From positions 1-64,000 of the forward strand of contig MHBG01000048.1 of the NCBI GenBank assembly GCA_001804785.1: DNA of 64,000 bases, written 5' to 3'. Positions 42,836-51,612 of this stretch are shown here, piece after piece (positions within the stretch are counted from its first letter, which is position 1; every line of letters starts with the position of its first letter). The position numbers were made by a program, and so were the translations under genes. The notes under the pieces are model-generated. The model saw only the letters and a program-made list of their open reading frames with translations, was not told where the DNA came from and did not search any database. This DNA comes from Lentisphaerae bacterium GWF2_45_14. GTDB lineage: Bacteria > Verrucomicrobiota > Lentisphaeria > Victivallales > GWF2-45-14.

Positions 42836-43315
42836 TTAAAACTCCCTTGGAATAATCGGATGAGAGCTTGTTGATAATTTAGGAAATTCAGCTTCTTTCA
42901 ACGCTTCAATAACCTCATCCATCGAGCAGCAAATATGGTCAAACATTTTAACCATAAGCTCAGGCTCCATATGCTCAATCAAATAAAAGATAGTCAACTT
43001 TTTGTTTCCTGCCGCCCATCCCATTTCCATTGATGCGGATCGTCCGAACGGCATAACGCCGACAAAAGCGTCAGCCCATTGCATGGCGGCAAAATCTGAA
43101 TCATACCCGGCTTGGGCAATGTCATGATTGAGGGCGGCTTTGTATTGTTTGTTATTCCATTTCTGCCAATCAGGATCGATTTCAGACCATTTGAAGCCAT
43201 AATTCCCAAGAGCCGGATGTCGGAAGTCATAGACCTCGTGTCCGGCCTTGCGCAATGCACCTACAGCTATTGGCTGCAGTGCGTTTCTCCATGATGATGC
43301 GACGTATATTTTCAT
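42836..43315 (-). CDS. Nucleoside 2-deoxyribosyltransferase-like protein
   Basis: 159 residues beginning MKIYVASSWRNALQPIAVGALRKAGHEVYDF, with DFAAMQWADAFVGVMPFGRSASMEMGWAA in the second half. This is the layout of the nucleoside 2-deoxyribosyltransferase/DRTGG-like family found in many phages, which act on nucleotides. Role may be nucleotide salvage or base hypermodification; specificity cannot be read from sequence. Confidence 0.75.
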   Translation of the reverse strand: MKIYVASSWRNALQPIAVGALRKAGHEVYDFRHPALGNYGFKWSEIDPDWQKWNNKQYKAALNHDIAQAGYDSDFAAMQWADAFVGVMPFGRSASMEMGWAAGNKKLTIFYLIEHMEPELMVKMFDHICCSMDEVIEALKEAEFPKLSTSSHPIIPREF

Positions 43316-43317
43316 GA

Positions 43318-43632
43318 TTAGTTTCCTTCCACTTTATTGATAAGTTTTAAAATAGCCTGTGCCTCTTTTGCGCAGATTGTAATTTCGAGAGGATAGTCCT
43401 CGCTAAGGCCGTCAAGGTTCTTTCCGTTATGCAATTCGGGATAATTGCGCCGGTTTAAAATTTCTTTTCCAATAGACACAAGAGCCTCAAGCATTTTTCT
43501 GTTTTCCTCGGAAATTTCGGCAATGAGTTCATCCCGTTTGTATAAATGCCGGAATGCGGCCTTTAGACTTCTCTCGTCTATATTGGGATTAAATGATGCA
43601 AGTTCTTCAAGACTGATTAATTTGCGCTCCAT
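43318..43632 (-). CDS. Hypothetical helical protein
   Basis: 104 residues, Glu/Leu-rich and helical (ISEENRKMLEALVSIGKEI). The ATG lies one base after a 13-codon mini-ORF. No family recognised. Confidence 0.55.
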   Translation of the reverse strand: MERKLISLEELASFNPNIDERSLKAAFRHLYKRDELIAEISEENRKMLEALVSIGKEILNRRNYPELHNGKNLDGLSEDYPLEITICAKEAQAILKLINKVEGN

Positions 43633-43633
43633 C

Positions 43634-43675
43634 TTATTTTTCTTCCGCTTTCATTTCTTGTTCATTTGCTGACAT
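43634..43675 (-). CDS. Possible 13-residue leader peptide
   Basis: ATG at 43675 opens a 13-codon frame, MSANEQEMKAEEK, ending TAA one base before the next gene's ATG. The layout is that of a translational coupler, but it may be chance. Confidence 0.3.
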   Translation of the reverse strand: MSANEQEMKAEEK

Positions 43676-43729
43676 TTTGATTTTCCCCTTGTTTTAAAGC
43701 TGTTTTAGACTCAAATTTTCATTTGACGG

Positions 43730-44152
43730 CTATTTGATTATTTCATTGTACAGGGGGTCAATCCATTTCCCTTTAGCGGTCAAGGGATCACCTTTTATGA
43801 TTTCGCCTTCGGAAAGTATAAACATAAATGATTTAGGTTTTTCAGTTACCCTCAATCCTTCTAGAAAATACGCATTTGCAAGAATAAGGTTTGTGCAAGG
43901 AAGTCCCGAATCTTTATCAATGGCATTGAGATCAATTGTTCCATCATTACGTTGAAGATCATCATAGTGCCTTTTGAGAGCTGAGAAATACCGCTCTGGC
44001 GCATTCGGAACTGTTTGCCATGAGTGAGGCGCATACTTAGCGGCTCCGTGTTCCAAAGCCCGTACAAGCCCCGTTAAGAACCGTTGAATTACCAAGCTCC
44101 ATTTTGGTTTCCCTGCGTCAAACTTCATACCAAGCTTGTCATTATTATCCAT
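43730..44152 (-). CDS. DUF5664 / dATP-dGTP diphosphohydrolase-like protein
   Basis: 140 residues from the ATG at 44152, which overlaps the upstream stop; the longer ORF-track start lies inside that gene. KFDAGKPKWSLV, EHGAAKYAPHSWQTVP, RYFSALKRHYDDLQR and SGLPCTNLILANAYFL follow the pattern of this phage family. Members are annotated as nucleotide diphosphohydrolases and may shift dNTP pools towards modified bases. Confidence 0.75.
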   Translation of the reverse strand: MDNNDKLGMKFDAGKPKWSLVIQRFLTGLVRALEHGAAKYAPHSWQTVPNAPERYFSALKRHYDDLQRNDGTIDLNAIDKDSGLPCTNLILANAYFLEGLRVTEKPKSFMFILSEGEIIKGDPLTAKGKWIDPLYNEIIK

Positions 44153-44684
44153 TCTGTTCACCGCCTTTTCCGTCTTTAAGCGCCATAAATTCAGAAGCAA
44201 GTATTTCCTGCGCAAATTGAGGCGGCGTCCACATAGGGCGTGTGTCGGTCAGGTATTGGTCAGGGAACTTGAATATGAGAGCTGTATCGTTGTCCACAAG
44301 CTTCCAGAAAAGGCCGTAAAGGTAACCCCGTTCACTGGCTATAAACGTGATTTTACGGATGCCGCTTTCAGGAAAATTCAGCATTTCCATAAGCTTATTA
44401 TGGGAAACCCTGGTGTCGTTGATTTTGTGCCAGTCTTCACGATTCCCGAACTTTGGAAGAGCAAGGCCGTCTTTGTTCTTTTTCCAGCCTTTGGGTGCGG
44501 CGTCTTTGAATTTGACCCCGGCAAAACCGAGAAGTTCGCCCCTGAAATCGATCCCCGGATAAGTGTGAACTTCGCCTTTGAGCTCTTTGCCAAGTTCATT
44601 CAATGCGGCGTGGCGGATTTTTACTTTTTCATTGATTGATTTTGCTTCATCGAGAACTGCTTTTTCCGTTACTTTGAAATACAT
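44145..44684 (-). CDS. Hypothetical protein
   Basis: 179 residues, mixed alpha/beta (IDFRGELLGFAGVKFKDAAPKGWKKNKDGL, YLYGLFWKLVDNDTALIFKFP). AAGGAGCC precedes the ATG. Its position between nucleotide and recombination genes suggests a replication accessory, but no motif is recognised. Confidence 0.6.
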   Translation of the reverse strand: MYFKVTEKAVLDEAKSINEKVKIRHAALNELGKELKGEVHTYPGIDFRGELLGFAGVKFKDAAPKGWKKNKDGLALPKFGNREDWHKINDTRVSHNKLMEMLNFPESGIRKITFIASERGYLYGLFWKLVDNDTALIFKFPDQYLTDTRPMWTPPQFAQEILASEFMALKDGKGGEQNG

Positions 44685-44697
44685 TTTTGAAGGCTCC

Positions 44698-45198
44698 TTA
44701 TTTTATTTGTCTGTTAAATCGATCAATTGCACCAATGAGAAAATTGGCATATACATCGTCTGCCATTTCGCCCAGGTGCTGAACATTGTAGCATTCATAT
44801 TTTTCCAGCTCAGACGCTCTTTCCTGTCCGAGACTTTCAATTCTTGCCGCTTCCAGCCGCTCAAAATGAGTTTCTATTTCCTGGAGCTTTGTTTCTTTTT
44901 CGACAACGGCGAACTTGAGAATATTTGCCACTCCGTCAATGGCTTTCCCTGCTCGGAGATATTCCTCTTTCTGGGCGATACGAAGCTTTTCAGTAGCGAA
45001 CCTTACTTTTGCAATATCAAGCCTGAGTCTTTTTGCCCTTGCGCTGGTTTCCTTTGATGGTTCGAGCTGTGTTACTTCGTTGTATTGAGTTTCGAACTCT
45101 TCCAGCATATTAGCCATTGGAATAAAGATTGCTCTTATCTGCTCCGCTCTTGAAGGTTCGATGTTATATTCTTCGACTTTTAAAACTAATTCATTCAT
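44698..45198 (-). CDS. Coiled-coil protein, recombination operon
   Basis: 166 residues from the ATG at 45198 (alternative ATG 45219 has no better ribosome site). Almost entirely helical with heptads (EEFETQYNEVTQLEPSKETSARAKRLRLDIAKV). Similar helical proteins accompany phage recombinases. No catalytic motif. Confidence 0.6.
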   Translation of the reverse strand: MNELVLKVEEYNIEPSRAEQIRAIFIPMANMLEEFETQYNEVTQLEPSKETSARAKRLRLDIAKVRFATEKLRIAQKEEYLRAGKAIDGVANILKFAVVEKETKLQEIETHFERLEAARIESLGQERASELEKYECYNVQHLGEMADDVYANFLIGAIDRFNRQIK

Positions 45199-45255
45199 TT
45201 TCTCTATATCCCTTTTCATTTTTGACTTAAATTTTTCATTTCAGGCGGTTATTTT

Positions 45256-46440
45256 TCATTTTGAACTAATTTTCTGCCGTCTCGCAAGCTCCTGAAGCAC
45301 TGTCCATTTACTGGCGACTTTATTAATTCCATTCCTGAACGCCGCGATATTCCCGATTACATGGCATTCCTTCTTTGCGCGAGTAATCGCCGTGTAGACC
45401 AGAGCGCGATGAACAAAGGGACCGCCCTGAATCGCCGCGAAGAAAACCTTGCGATACTGGCTCCCTTGCGACTTATGAACAGTCAAAGAGTAGGCATGTT
45501 GAGATTCCTGAAGGATTGCTTTTCCCCAGACTGCTTCCTGAACATATTCGCCTTTTTCCGCATCCCAGAACGGGATATCACCTTTCACCCATGCGCGGCC
45601 TTGCGTATCGATTGCGGAGATGGTTCCAGTTGTACCATTCCAAATATCAGAAGAGGCAAAATTCTTCAGGCAGATAATCCGATCCCCGATTGCCCATTTC
45701 GCATCATCGGCAGTACGTCCGAACTTGGCGACCATCCGCTTGTTGATTTCCTGAACATGGTCATTTTTACAGCAGACAACAATATCTTTCTGAAAATCGA
45801 TTTCCCCGGCATCAATAAGAGTCTCGAGGTATTTCCAAGTTGCGTCCATGTCGCCAGTACCGCGCATTTCGAACCATTCGTTTTCCGACTGTGCGGTTTC
45901 TGGCTGAAGCCCCTCGCGGACTGCGGCTCCAGCTTTGTAGATTGCTTCCGAAGCTCGATAACAGATTGTGAGTTTTGCTGTCAGATCGGGACGAAGGTTG
46001 ACCATATCATGAAAAGGCTGACCGTTCCCAACCGGCGGCAGCTGCGCGGCGTCTCCGATCAACGTAAGCCGATCCGGATTCCTGCGAATGATTTCGGCCA
46101 TCAATGAGCTATCGACCATCGAGGCCTCGTCTATAATGAGATGGAGACCTGAAAGGGATTTTACGCTGAAACTTCTGCCATTATAGCCAAGAAGCCTGTG
46201 TATTGTCGATGTGTCGCGTTCAGTAGCTTCACGGAGCCGCGCAGCAGCTTTTCCAGTCGGACAACATAGTGCAAGCTGGCTTTTACCGTTTTTTGTCTGC
46301 TCGATAATCTCCTTGACGAGTGTCGTTTTTCCAGTTCCGGCGCCGCCTGTTACGATACTCAAAGATTTGTTGACGGAATAATCGACGGCCTTTGTCTGGT
46401 CAGGATTAAGCTTTATTTCCGTATTGCTTTCATTATTCAT
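45256..46440 (-). CDS. RecD2-like helicase, C-terminal motor half
   Basis: 394 residues of SF1B helicase: Walker A VTGGAGTGKTT (30-40), Walker B LIIDEASMVDSS, motif III LIGDAAQLPPVG, and a UvrD_C_2-like tail with LTVHKSQGSQY and LVYTAITRAKKE. A RecD2 enzyme would normally carry an N-terminal OB/helix-hairpin region of about 300 residues. Here that is the separate upstream gene, with an ATGA overlap. It should unwind DNA 5' to 3' during recombination or replication. Confidence 0.9.
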   Translation of the reverse strand: MNNESNTEIKLNPDQTKAVDYSVNKSLSIVTGGAGTGKTTLVKEIIEQTKNGKSQLALCCPTGKAAARLREATERDTSTIHRLLGYNGRSFSVKSLSGLHLIIDEASMVDSSLMAEIIRRNPDRLTLIGDAAQLPPVGNGQPFHDMVNLRPDLTAKLTICYRASEAIYKAGAAVREGLQPETAQSENEWFEMRGTGDMDATWKYLETLIDAGEIDFQKDIVVCCKNDHVQEINKRMVAKFGRTADDAKWAIGDRIICLKNFASSDIWNGTTGTISAIDTQGRAWVKGDIPFWDAEKGEYVQEAVWGKAILQESQHAYSLTVHKSQGSQYRKVFFAAIQGGPFVHRALVYTAITRAKKECHVIGNIAAFRNGINKVASKWTVLQELARRQKISSK

Positions 46441-47336
46441 GATGCAACCGCCGTTTCCGCCAATCCATCAGACGCAAAATCCCAAATAACTTTTTCAGCA
46501 TTATAATCAGAGGTCAAGGCCAGTACGTTTTTGTTTTCTACTGCAAAAAATATCAAGCGGTTATCACCAATCAGTCTAGTGATTATATCACAGACCAAGT
46601 CGGAATTACCTACACCTAAAAGCTGTACGGCCTTGCAGATTACCGGGGGAACGTCTATCAATGTACTACCGTCATCCTGCGCCTGGCGGACTGCGTATTC
46701 AACGCCGGCAAGCAGACGCCGCCGATCATCAACTGCGACATTGAATGCTTCCCGATGCCGGTCAACAGCGGCAAAGCCGTATCCATAAAGTTCTGTCATG
46801 CGGTAGGGATTTTCTTGAACGACTCCAAGCGTTTCAGTTTCCCACTTTTCCCATGCGGCTTCGGCCATTTTCTGGCTGCATCCTTTTCCGATCAGCCATG
46901 CAATAGCCTGATACTGCTCGTCATGGAGTTTGATTTCTGCATATTGCTTATGGAATTCAGCAACAATATCGTTATTCATTCGCGGAACGTCGCCGGGTTT
47001 GAGTTCCGTCCACTTTTCGCCGACCGTTTCCCAAATCTTCTCTTCCAGCTTCGGGCCGATGCCGGGAGTACGTGAGCAAACATAGTGGAGGAGTGTTTTC
47101 GCTTCCTGGGGAATATCGGGACGCGCATTTGTAAACTTGAACTGCTTTTCTCCCCGGTATTCGCTCCAAGTACCGGAAAGGATGAGTTTTTCACCGGGAA
47201 CAGGCTGCCATGACAGGACACCAGATAAATTGCCCTGATTTGACGCCAGAACATACCAGGCGGACTTGCCATCATCGTTAAGCTTCCGTCTCGCCACAAA
47301 GCGGACTTCCGCCGTTATCGTTGCTATTTCTTTCAT
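46437..47336 (-). CDS. RecD2-like helicase, N-terminal half as a separate protein
   Basis: 299 residues with the OB-like start ATITAEVRFVARRKLNDDGKSAWYVLASNQGNLSGV, helix-hairpin segment YVCSRTPGIGPKLEEKIWETVG, and the region VVQENPYRMTELYGYGFAAVDRHREAFNV typical of RecD2 proteins. No ATPase motif. It is coupled to the helicase half by ATGA. Together 693 residues, close to a single RecD2. Either a fission with both chains assembling, or a stop mutation; intact coupling and both starts favour the former. Confidence 0.8.
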   Translation of the reverse strand: MKEIATITAEVRFVARRKLNDDGKSAWYVLASNQGNLSGVLSWQPVPGEKLILSGTWSEYRGEKQFKFTNARPDIPQEAKTLLHYVCSRTPGIGPKLEEKIWETVGEKWTELKPGDVPRMNNDIVAEFHKQYAEIKLHDEQYQAIAWLIGKGCSQKMAEAAWEKWETETLGVVQENPYRMTELYGYGFAAVDRHREAFNVAVDDRRRLLAGVEYAVRQAQDDGSTLIDVPPVICKAVQLLGVGNSDLVCDIITRLIGDNRLIFFAVENKNVLALTSDYNAEKVIWDFASDGLAETAVAS

Positions 47337-47814
47337 TTTGATTTATCGCCTTTTCAATTTCGAGTTGTCTTTGCCGATGTCGGAAGATCGTTATTGCCAT
47401 GCCGGACGCGAGAATGTGATTATTGGCAAACAAGACCGATACGCCGCGCAATGTCAGATCTGCTATTCTGGCCACTACGAACGAGGGTTTGATACCAGGG
47501 TGATTGTGTTGAGGACTGATTAATTTGCCATCTTTTTCCTGAAAACAGCATTCGATAAAATCAGCCTCGATAATCATTACTTTTGCGATATGCCCGGCTT
47601 CGTCCATCCTGTCAAGTTCGCGGTTAAAACGCTCCCATCCCGTGGAAATTGTGCCAAGAAAGTCATCAAGAGATTTGCGCTCGATTGCAAACTTGTCATC
47701 CCCAGCCAGCGCGTAATCACCGGCGGAGAGGGTTCCCCGGACAGCGGTAACTTCGTCATCCGGGAAACCCCAGGGGGTCTGTTCTCGCGTATCAATTATG
47801 ATTTGCAAGGGCAT
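47278..47814 (-). CDS. ERCC4-domain nuclease
   Basis: 178 residues. IIIDTREQTPWGF, GTLSAGDYALAGDDKFAIERKSLDDFLGTI contains the XPF/ERCC4 catalytic pattern (D, then ExK as ERK). Such phage proteins cleave branched or flap DNA. The last 59 bp overlap the start of the RecD2 N-half gene, showing tight coupling. Confidence 0.85.
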   Translation of the reverse strand: MPLQIIIDTREQTPWGFPDDEVTAVRGTLSAGDYALAGDDKFAIERKSLDDFLGTISTGWERFNRELDRMDEAGHIAKVMIIEADFIECCFQEKDGKLISPQHNHPGIKPSFVVARIADLTLRGVSVLFANNHILASGMAITIFRHRQRQLEIEKAINQNERNSNDNGGSPLCGETEA

Positions 47815-47816
47815 GT

Positions 47817-48335
47817 TCAGAACGGAATATCTTCGCCGTGGACATCATCGGCATCGTTATTCTGAAACAAATTCGTCGCGGCTGACTGCAATGGCGGTTG
47901 CGACTGCGGCATTGACGTTCCGCCGAGCAGAGCGGCAAGTCGCTGTTGGGCATCGTTGAGATTTACTTTTTTCTCGAAGCTGAAGCGATAGTAGACAATA
48001 TCTTTTTTGCCAGCTTTTTTACCGTAAATCTGGACATGCTTGCCCTTGAGTGTTCCGATTTTTGCAATTTCGGAGCCGATTCCGAGACTTTTAAGAGTGT
48101 CCAGAGACATGTCAATGCTTCTTTTTCCGGTGTCGCCGACATATTCCGTGGACATATCCAGATAAATATCGGCGATTTTATTGTCGGCAGTGAGAAGTTC
48201 AAATTTAATTTTCAACTTCGGCTCTTCTCCGGCTTTCGCGCCGAATTCCACGGGATATGCGTCTGTTATCACTGCGCCGAAATTTCCTTCATCTGTCAGT
48301 CTGACAACTTCGTTCTGGGTCGTAGCTTCTGTCAT
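47817..48335 (-). CDS. SSB-like/DUF669-type phage protein
   Basis: 172 residues: a beta-rich OB-like domain (GAVITDAYPVEFGAKAGEEPKLKIKFEL, KHVQIYGKKAGKKDIVYYRFSFE) and a disordered tail ending in acidic DDVHGEDIPF, which matches the acidic IPF tip of single-stranded DNA-binding proteins. Located between RecT-like and ERCC4 genes. Likely binds ssDNA. Confidence 0.7.
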   Translation of the reverse strand: MTEATTQNEVVRLTDEGNFGAVITDAYPVEFGAKAGEEPKLKIKFELLTADNKIADIYLDMSTEYVGDTGKRSIDMSLDTLKSLGIGSEIAKIGTLKGKHVQIYGKKAGKKDIVYYRFSFEKKVNLNDAQQRLAALLGGTSMPQSQPPLQSAATNLFQNNDADDVHGEDIPF

Positions 48336-48366
48336 GATATAATTCCTTATTATTTATTGGATTGGA

Positions 48367-49329
48367 TTACTGGTTATTGGTTTCTGTATTATTTGCGGCG
48401 GCGGCTCTTTCATTCAATATTACCTGAATGACTTCACCGTGTTTCGGCGTCAATTCGGGATATTTTCCGGCCATGATTGCGGACATCGCGCTTTGCAATG
48501 TTTTGTCGTTGGCTTCAGACCACAATTTCCCCCGCAATTTTTCCGGGAGATTGAGAGAATCCGGGCAATGGTTATAGTCCGGTTCTGCGGCTGGCTGAAC
48601 CGCTGGCGGTTGAGTTGGCGGGGTAACCGGGGTATCCTGAGCTGGAACATCGGGAACAATCTCAGCATCCTTTATTTTCGGCTCAGGCTTGCCAGCCGCC
48701 TGATTCATGCGTTCCTGGGCGGCTGTAATATCGATTGCCGTTTCAACGGGCTTTTCCTGGCGCGGGGAGTCCGAAAAATCGGATATTTCTTCGGGCGTGT
48801 ATGTCCCTTTTACAACCTGGGGGCAGAATGCGCGAACTGAATCCGAAACAAGACGAGCCCAGAGCATCTGCATCCGGCGCCGGGGCGTACTCCAGTTGTT
48901 TTTGAGAGTTTTGCCATCCTTGCCATAGCAGTATTCTTCGTCCTGAGCCTCTTTCCACGTAAAAGCTGCTGAAAACTCTTTTCCTGCACAAATGAGTTTA
49001 ATTTCAACTCGTTCCGGAGTTCGTTCGATAATGTCATATTCACCATCGTATTTACTGCAAAAATCAGCGAGTATTGCGTCCGCCCTCATTGAAGGGCTTC
49101 CCTCTATAATGTGATAAGTTTTTTTGAATTCCAAAAAACTCATTTTCTCCTGAATGCATGTAGCGGCCAGAACTATTCCGGCGCCTTCGGTCTTTACTCC
49201 AAACATCCCTGATTGAGCTATTGCTAGTCCGAGGACTCTTAGATCATCCATTGACACAACCGGAAGATCGGCGGTTGCTACTCGTTTTGCCACTGCGGTT
49301 GTTGTTGAAGTTTTTGCTGTTGGAGGCAT
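48367..49329 (-). CDS. RecT-like single-strand annealing protein
   Basis: 320 residues. The core about 25-185 has LAIAQSGMFGVKTEGAGIVLAATCIQEKMSFLEFKKTYHIIEGSPSMRADAILADF and TPRRRMQMLWARLVSDSVRAFCPQVVKGTYTPEEISDF, the pattern of RecT/Bet-type annealing proteins. The C-terminus is Pro-rich and ends in a small helical domain. It would anneal ssDNA generated by the neighbouring exonuclease. Confidence 0.75.
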   Translation of the reverse strand: MPPTAKTSTTTAVAKRVATADLPVVSMDDLRVLGLAIAQSGMFGVKTEGAGIVLAATCIQEKMSFLEFKKTYHIIEGSPSMRADAILADFCSKYDGEYDIIERTPERVEIKLICAGKEFSAAFTWKEAQDEEYCYGKDGKTLKNNWSTPRRRMQMLWARLVSDSVRAFCPQVVKGTYTPEEISDFSDSPRQEKPVETAIDITAAQERMNQAAGKPEPKIKDAEIVPDVPAQDTPVTPPTQPPAVQPAAEPDYNHCPDSLNLPEKLRGKLWSEANDKTLQSAMSAIMAGKYPELTPKHGEVIQVILNERAAAANNTETNNQ

Positions 49330-49360
49330 AATGATTTTCCTTATATTATTGGTGTTGAAT

Positions 49361-50014
49361 TTATTCGAACAGAACGCCCTTGAAGCGTTTATATAATTCG
49401 AAAGTGAGCCGGACGTCCTTCTCGCAGTATTCGAGAAGCTTGATGCGGCCGGCTTCGGACTTGATAAGTTCAGGGAATTTGGTTACATCAATCTCTATTT
49501 TTTTGTTATCGAGAACGGCATCGGAAACATCATCGAGTTTTGCGTACTGCCCGTATCCTGCCCAGGACTGCATCAGATCGATATGATAGGTGTCATCATA
49601 ACGGGAAGTCATGAGCGAAAGAGGAAGTGTAATCTTTGAAGTCAATCCGAGCATAATCGCCCGCTTATATATAAACGGAAGGTCAAATTCCTTTCCGTTC
49701 CATGTTACAAGCTGAACGCCTTTTTCAATGATGTTGAAAACTTCCAGGATTATGCCTGCTTCGTCAAGGTCGGAATCGGAAACTATCACTTTTTTATTTG
49801 TGATGTTTTCGCCGATCAGGACAGCGGCGCAAATTCTTCCGTAAAGCGGACTCAACGCCATTTTGCTGATCTGCTCTGACTTTGCCTCGGTTTTTTTTGC
49901 GGCAATTTTTACCGGATCAACGAGATTTCCAAACTTGACTTCCGGTTCCGGGAGCCGGTCGATCATTTCGGAATTCGGCATTGTTTCAATATCGAAGGCA
50001 AGTACTGTACTCAT
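49361..50014 (-). CDS. DnaQ/PolB-like 3'-5' exonuclease
   Basis: 217 residues from the ATG at 50014 (AAAGGAATC upstream). RNase H-like exonuclease motifs: ExoI VLAFDIETMP, ExoII LVTWNGKEFDLPFI, ExoIII YCEKDVRLTFELY with an upstream DLMQSW. Supplies resection for the RecT-like protein or proofreading. The ORF-track start adds eight residues without a ribosome site. Confidence 0.85.
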   Translation of the reverse strand: MSTVLAFDIETMPNSEMIDRLPEPEVKFGNLVDPVKIAAKKTEAKSEQISKMALSPLYGRICAAVLIGENITNKKVIVSDSDLDEAGIILEVFNIIEKGVQLVTWNGKEFDLPFIYKRAIMLGLTSKITLPLSLMTSRYDDTYHIDLMQSWAGYGQYAKLDDVSDAVLDNKKIEIDVTKFPELIKSEAGRIKLLEYCEKDVRLTFELYKRFKGVLFE

Positions 50015-50016
50015 GA

Positions 50017-50439
50017 TTATTTGATTCCTTTCGCGCAAAACTGTTTGAATCCTTCGATCATCTGGATTGCATCGCCCTTGCCGAGGTAAAGCGCATCCAT
50101 GATCCGGCGAATTTCAGAGAGAAATTTTTCTCTGATTACAGCAGTTCTTTTCTTTATGGCTTGGGTCGATTTTTCTGCGGTCGCAATTTTGGCTTGATAC
50201 TCAGGCATATTCAGCAATGCGGTTTCTATGGATGCCGAATCGTAGGAGCGTTTGCCTTCGGAGTATGCCTCCATTGCTTTCTGTGTGAAAATTGCTGGTT
50301 TTCTTTTTGCCTCTTTAATGGCATCTTCTATTTCAGGCTTGGGAATGGCGGTTGCTTCGATTTTTTTAAGACTTTCCACCATTATTTCAGCGAGGGAGCT
50401 TTCAACACGGTTCAGTTGCATTTTATCAAGTTTGCTCAT
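50017..50439 (-). CDS. Helical protein beside the exonuclease
   Basis: 140 residues, helical (SLAEIMVESLKKIEATAIPKPEIEDAIKEAKRKP). It lies 2 bp from the exonuclease gene and 2 bp from the next gene. No known family; probably a recombination accessory. Confidence 0.6.
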   Translation of the reverse strand: MSKLDKMQLNRVESSLAEIMVESLKKIEATAIPKPEIEDAIKEAKRKPAIFTQKAMEAYSEGKRSYDSASIETALLNMPEYQAKIATAEKSTQAIKKRTAVIREKFLSEIRRIMDALYLGKGDAIQMIEGFKQFCAKGIK

Positions 50440-50441
50440 GA

Positions 50442-51488
50442 TTAAAACCTTACATCGTTATCGTCATTGTTTTTGTCGGCGGCGGGTGCGGCAGATTTTT
50501 TGCCGTTCTTCTTGGGGGATTTGGGGGGAGTGGGCGGTTTTGCGTCCGGAACTGACGGTGGGATTGGCGCAGAATTGGGATTTTCTTTGTCGCGGAAAAA
50601 CATCTGCCATGTTTTGTCCTTGAGGAACAATGTTATATATTTTTCGTTTTCGAAACAGTTCTCTTCTATAAAGTCTTTAACTTCATCTTTCCCATCTTGC
50701 CCCGTTGCTTCCGGAATTTTATCCCATCCCGTCGCGAGCAATTCTTCAATGCGGTCGTTGAATTCTCCTTCTATTCTGCAGTATTCGCAGTTTGTGAAAA
50801 TTACTCCGCTGTTCGTGAACATTATGCTTCCGTCTTCGGCGGTTTTGGAAGCCGGCTCTTTTTTCGGCGCCGCGTCCTTTTCTTTCTTCCCTGATTTTTT
50901 GACCGGGCGCTTGTAGATGCTGAACTTGCCGCCAGACTTGTACAGCTTGTAATCAAAGCTGTCAGTGAGCGTGTACGTGACCATATCTCGGTCATTGCCT
51001 TCGTAAGCCAGACTCCAGCCTTGGAACTCAGCTTCTTTTCTGTCTGTTTCCGAAATTGCTTCGTAGTTGATTGAGAGTTCTTTGCGATCGAGGAAAACGA
51101 ACATGTTATCCTGTTCGCCGAGGGCATTGATGAAAAGATTCTGTTTTTCATCTGTGGTCATGGCTTCAACCCTGATTGTTTCGCCAGTATCAAAGCGATA
51201 CGTAGTTTTGATACCGTCAGTCGGATTGTTATAGTGAAGCTCACATTCGACTTCGCGGTATTCCTTGCCCGTTTGTATTGCCAATGCCAACACTCCGATG
51301 CTGGAATCACAGGCATCTATTTTGGCCTTAAAATCTGAAGAAATTGCTTTCTTTTGTTCATCAATACTCTGTTTGCGCTGATTTGTTTCGGCCAGCTGCT
51401 GACCTTTTTTCTGTTTTTCCTCTGCGGAAAGAACGCATTCTAAACGCTCCTTAAACTTCTTTGATCTTTCATTTGTGGTTTCACTCAT
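50442..51488 (-). CDS. Hypothetical charged protein in recombination operon
   Basis: 348 residues. N-terminal coiled coil (1-70), a central alpha/beta domain (YREVECELHYNNPTDGIKTTYRFDTGETIRV), Lys-rich linker, a domain with FTNSGVIFTNCEYCRIEGEFNDRIEELL, and a Pro/Lys-rich acidic tail (DKNNDDNDVRF). AAAGGAAATG precedes the ATG. No family recognised. Confidence 0.6.
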   Translation of the reverse strand: MSETTNERSKKFKERLECVLSAEEKQKKGQQLAETNQRKQSIDEQKKAISSDFKAKIDACDSSIGVLALAIQTGKEYREVECELHYNNPTDGIKTTYRFDTGETIRVEAMTTDEKQNLFINALGEQDNMFVFLDRKELSINYEAISETDRKEAEFQGWSLAYEGNDRDMVTYTLTDSFDYKLYKSGGKFSIYKRPVKKSGKKEKDAAPKKEPASKTAEDGSIMFTNSGVIFTNCEYCRIEGEFNDRIEELLATGWDKIPEATGQDGKDEVKDFIEENCFENEKYITLFLKDKTWQMFFRDKENPNSAPIPPSVPDAKPPTPPKSPKKNGKKSAAPAADKNNDDNDVRF

Positions 51489-51543
51489 TTGACATTTCCT
51501 TTGAATTGGTTTATTCTATAGACATTCATTCATTTTGATTTGT

Positions 51544-51579
51544 GGCTGGCCAGTGTTTCGGCATTGGTCAGCCGTTTTT
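51544..51579 (+). terminator. Strong hairpin with T-run facing against the early operon
   Basis: GGCTGGCCAGTG and CATTGGTCAGCC pair over 12 bp (two G-U) around TTTCGG, followed on the plus strand by GTTTTT. It has the form of a rightward rho-independent terminator inside a leftward operon. It may block antisense transcription, or act as a hairpin in the leftward mRNA ahead of the 51488 gene. Confidence 0.6.
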
Positions 51580-51612
51580 ATTCCCGAATATTGTTTTCCC
51601 TCCTGTTGTTTT

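Noticed and set aside
45361-46107. Plus-strand ORF of 248 residues inside the RecD2 motor gene
   Set aside because: Lies opposite the Walker and helicase motifs and lacks any recognisable protein pattern.
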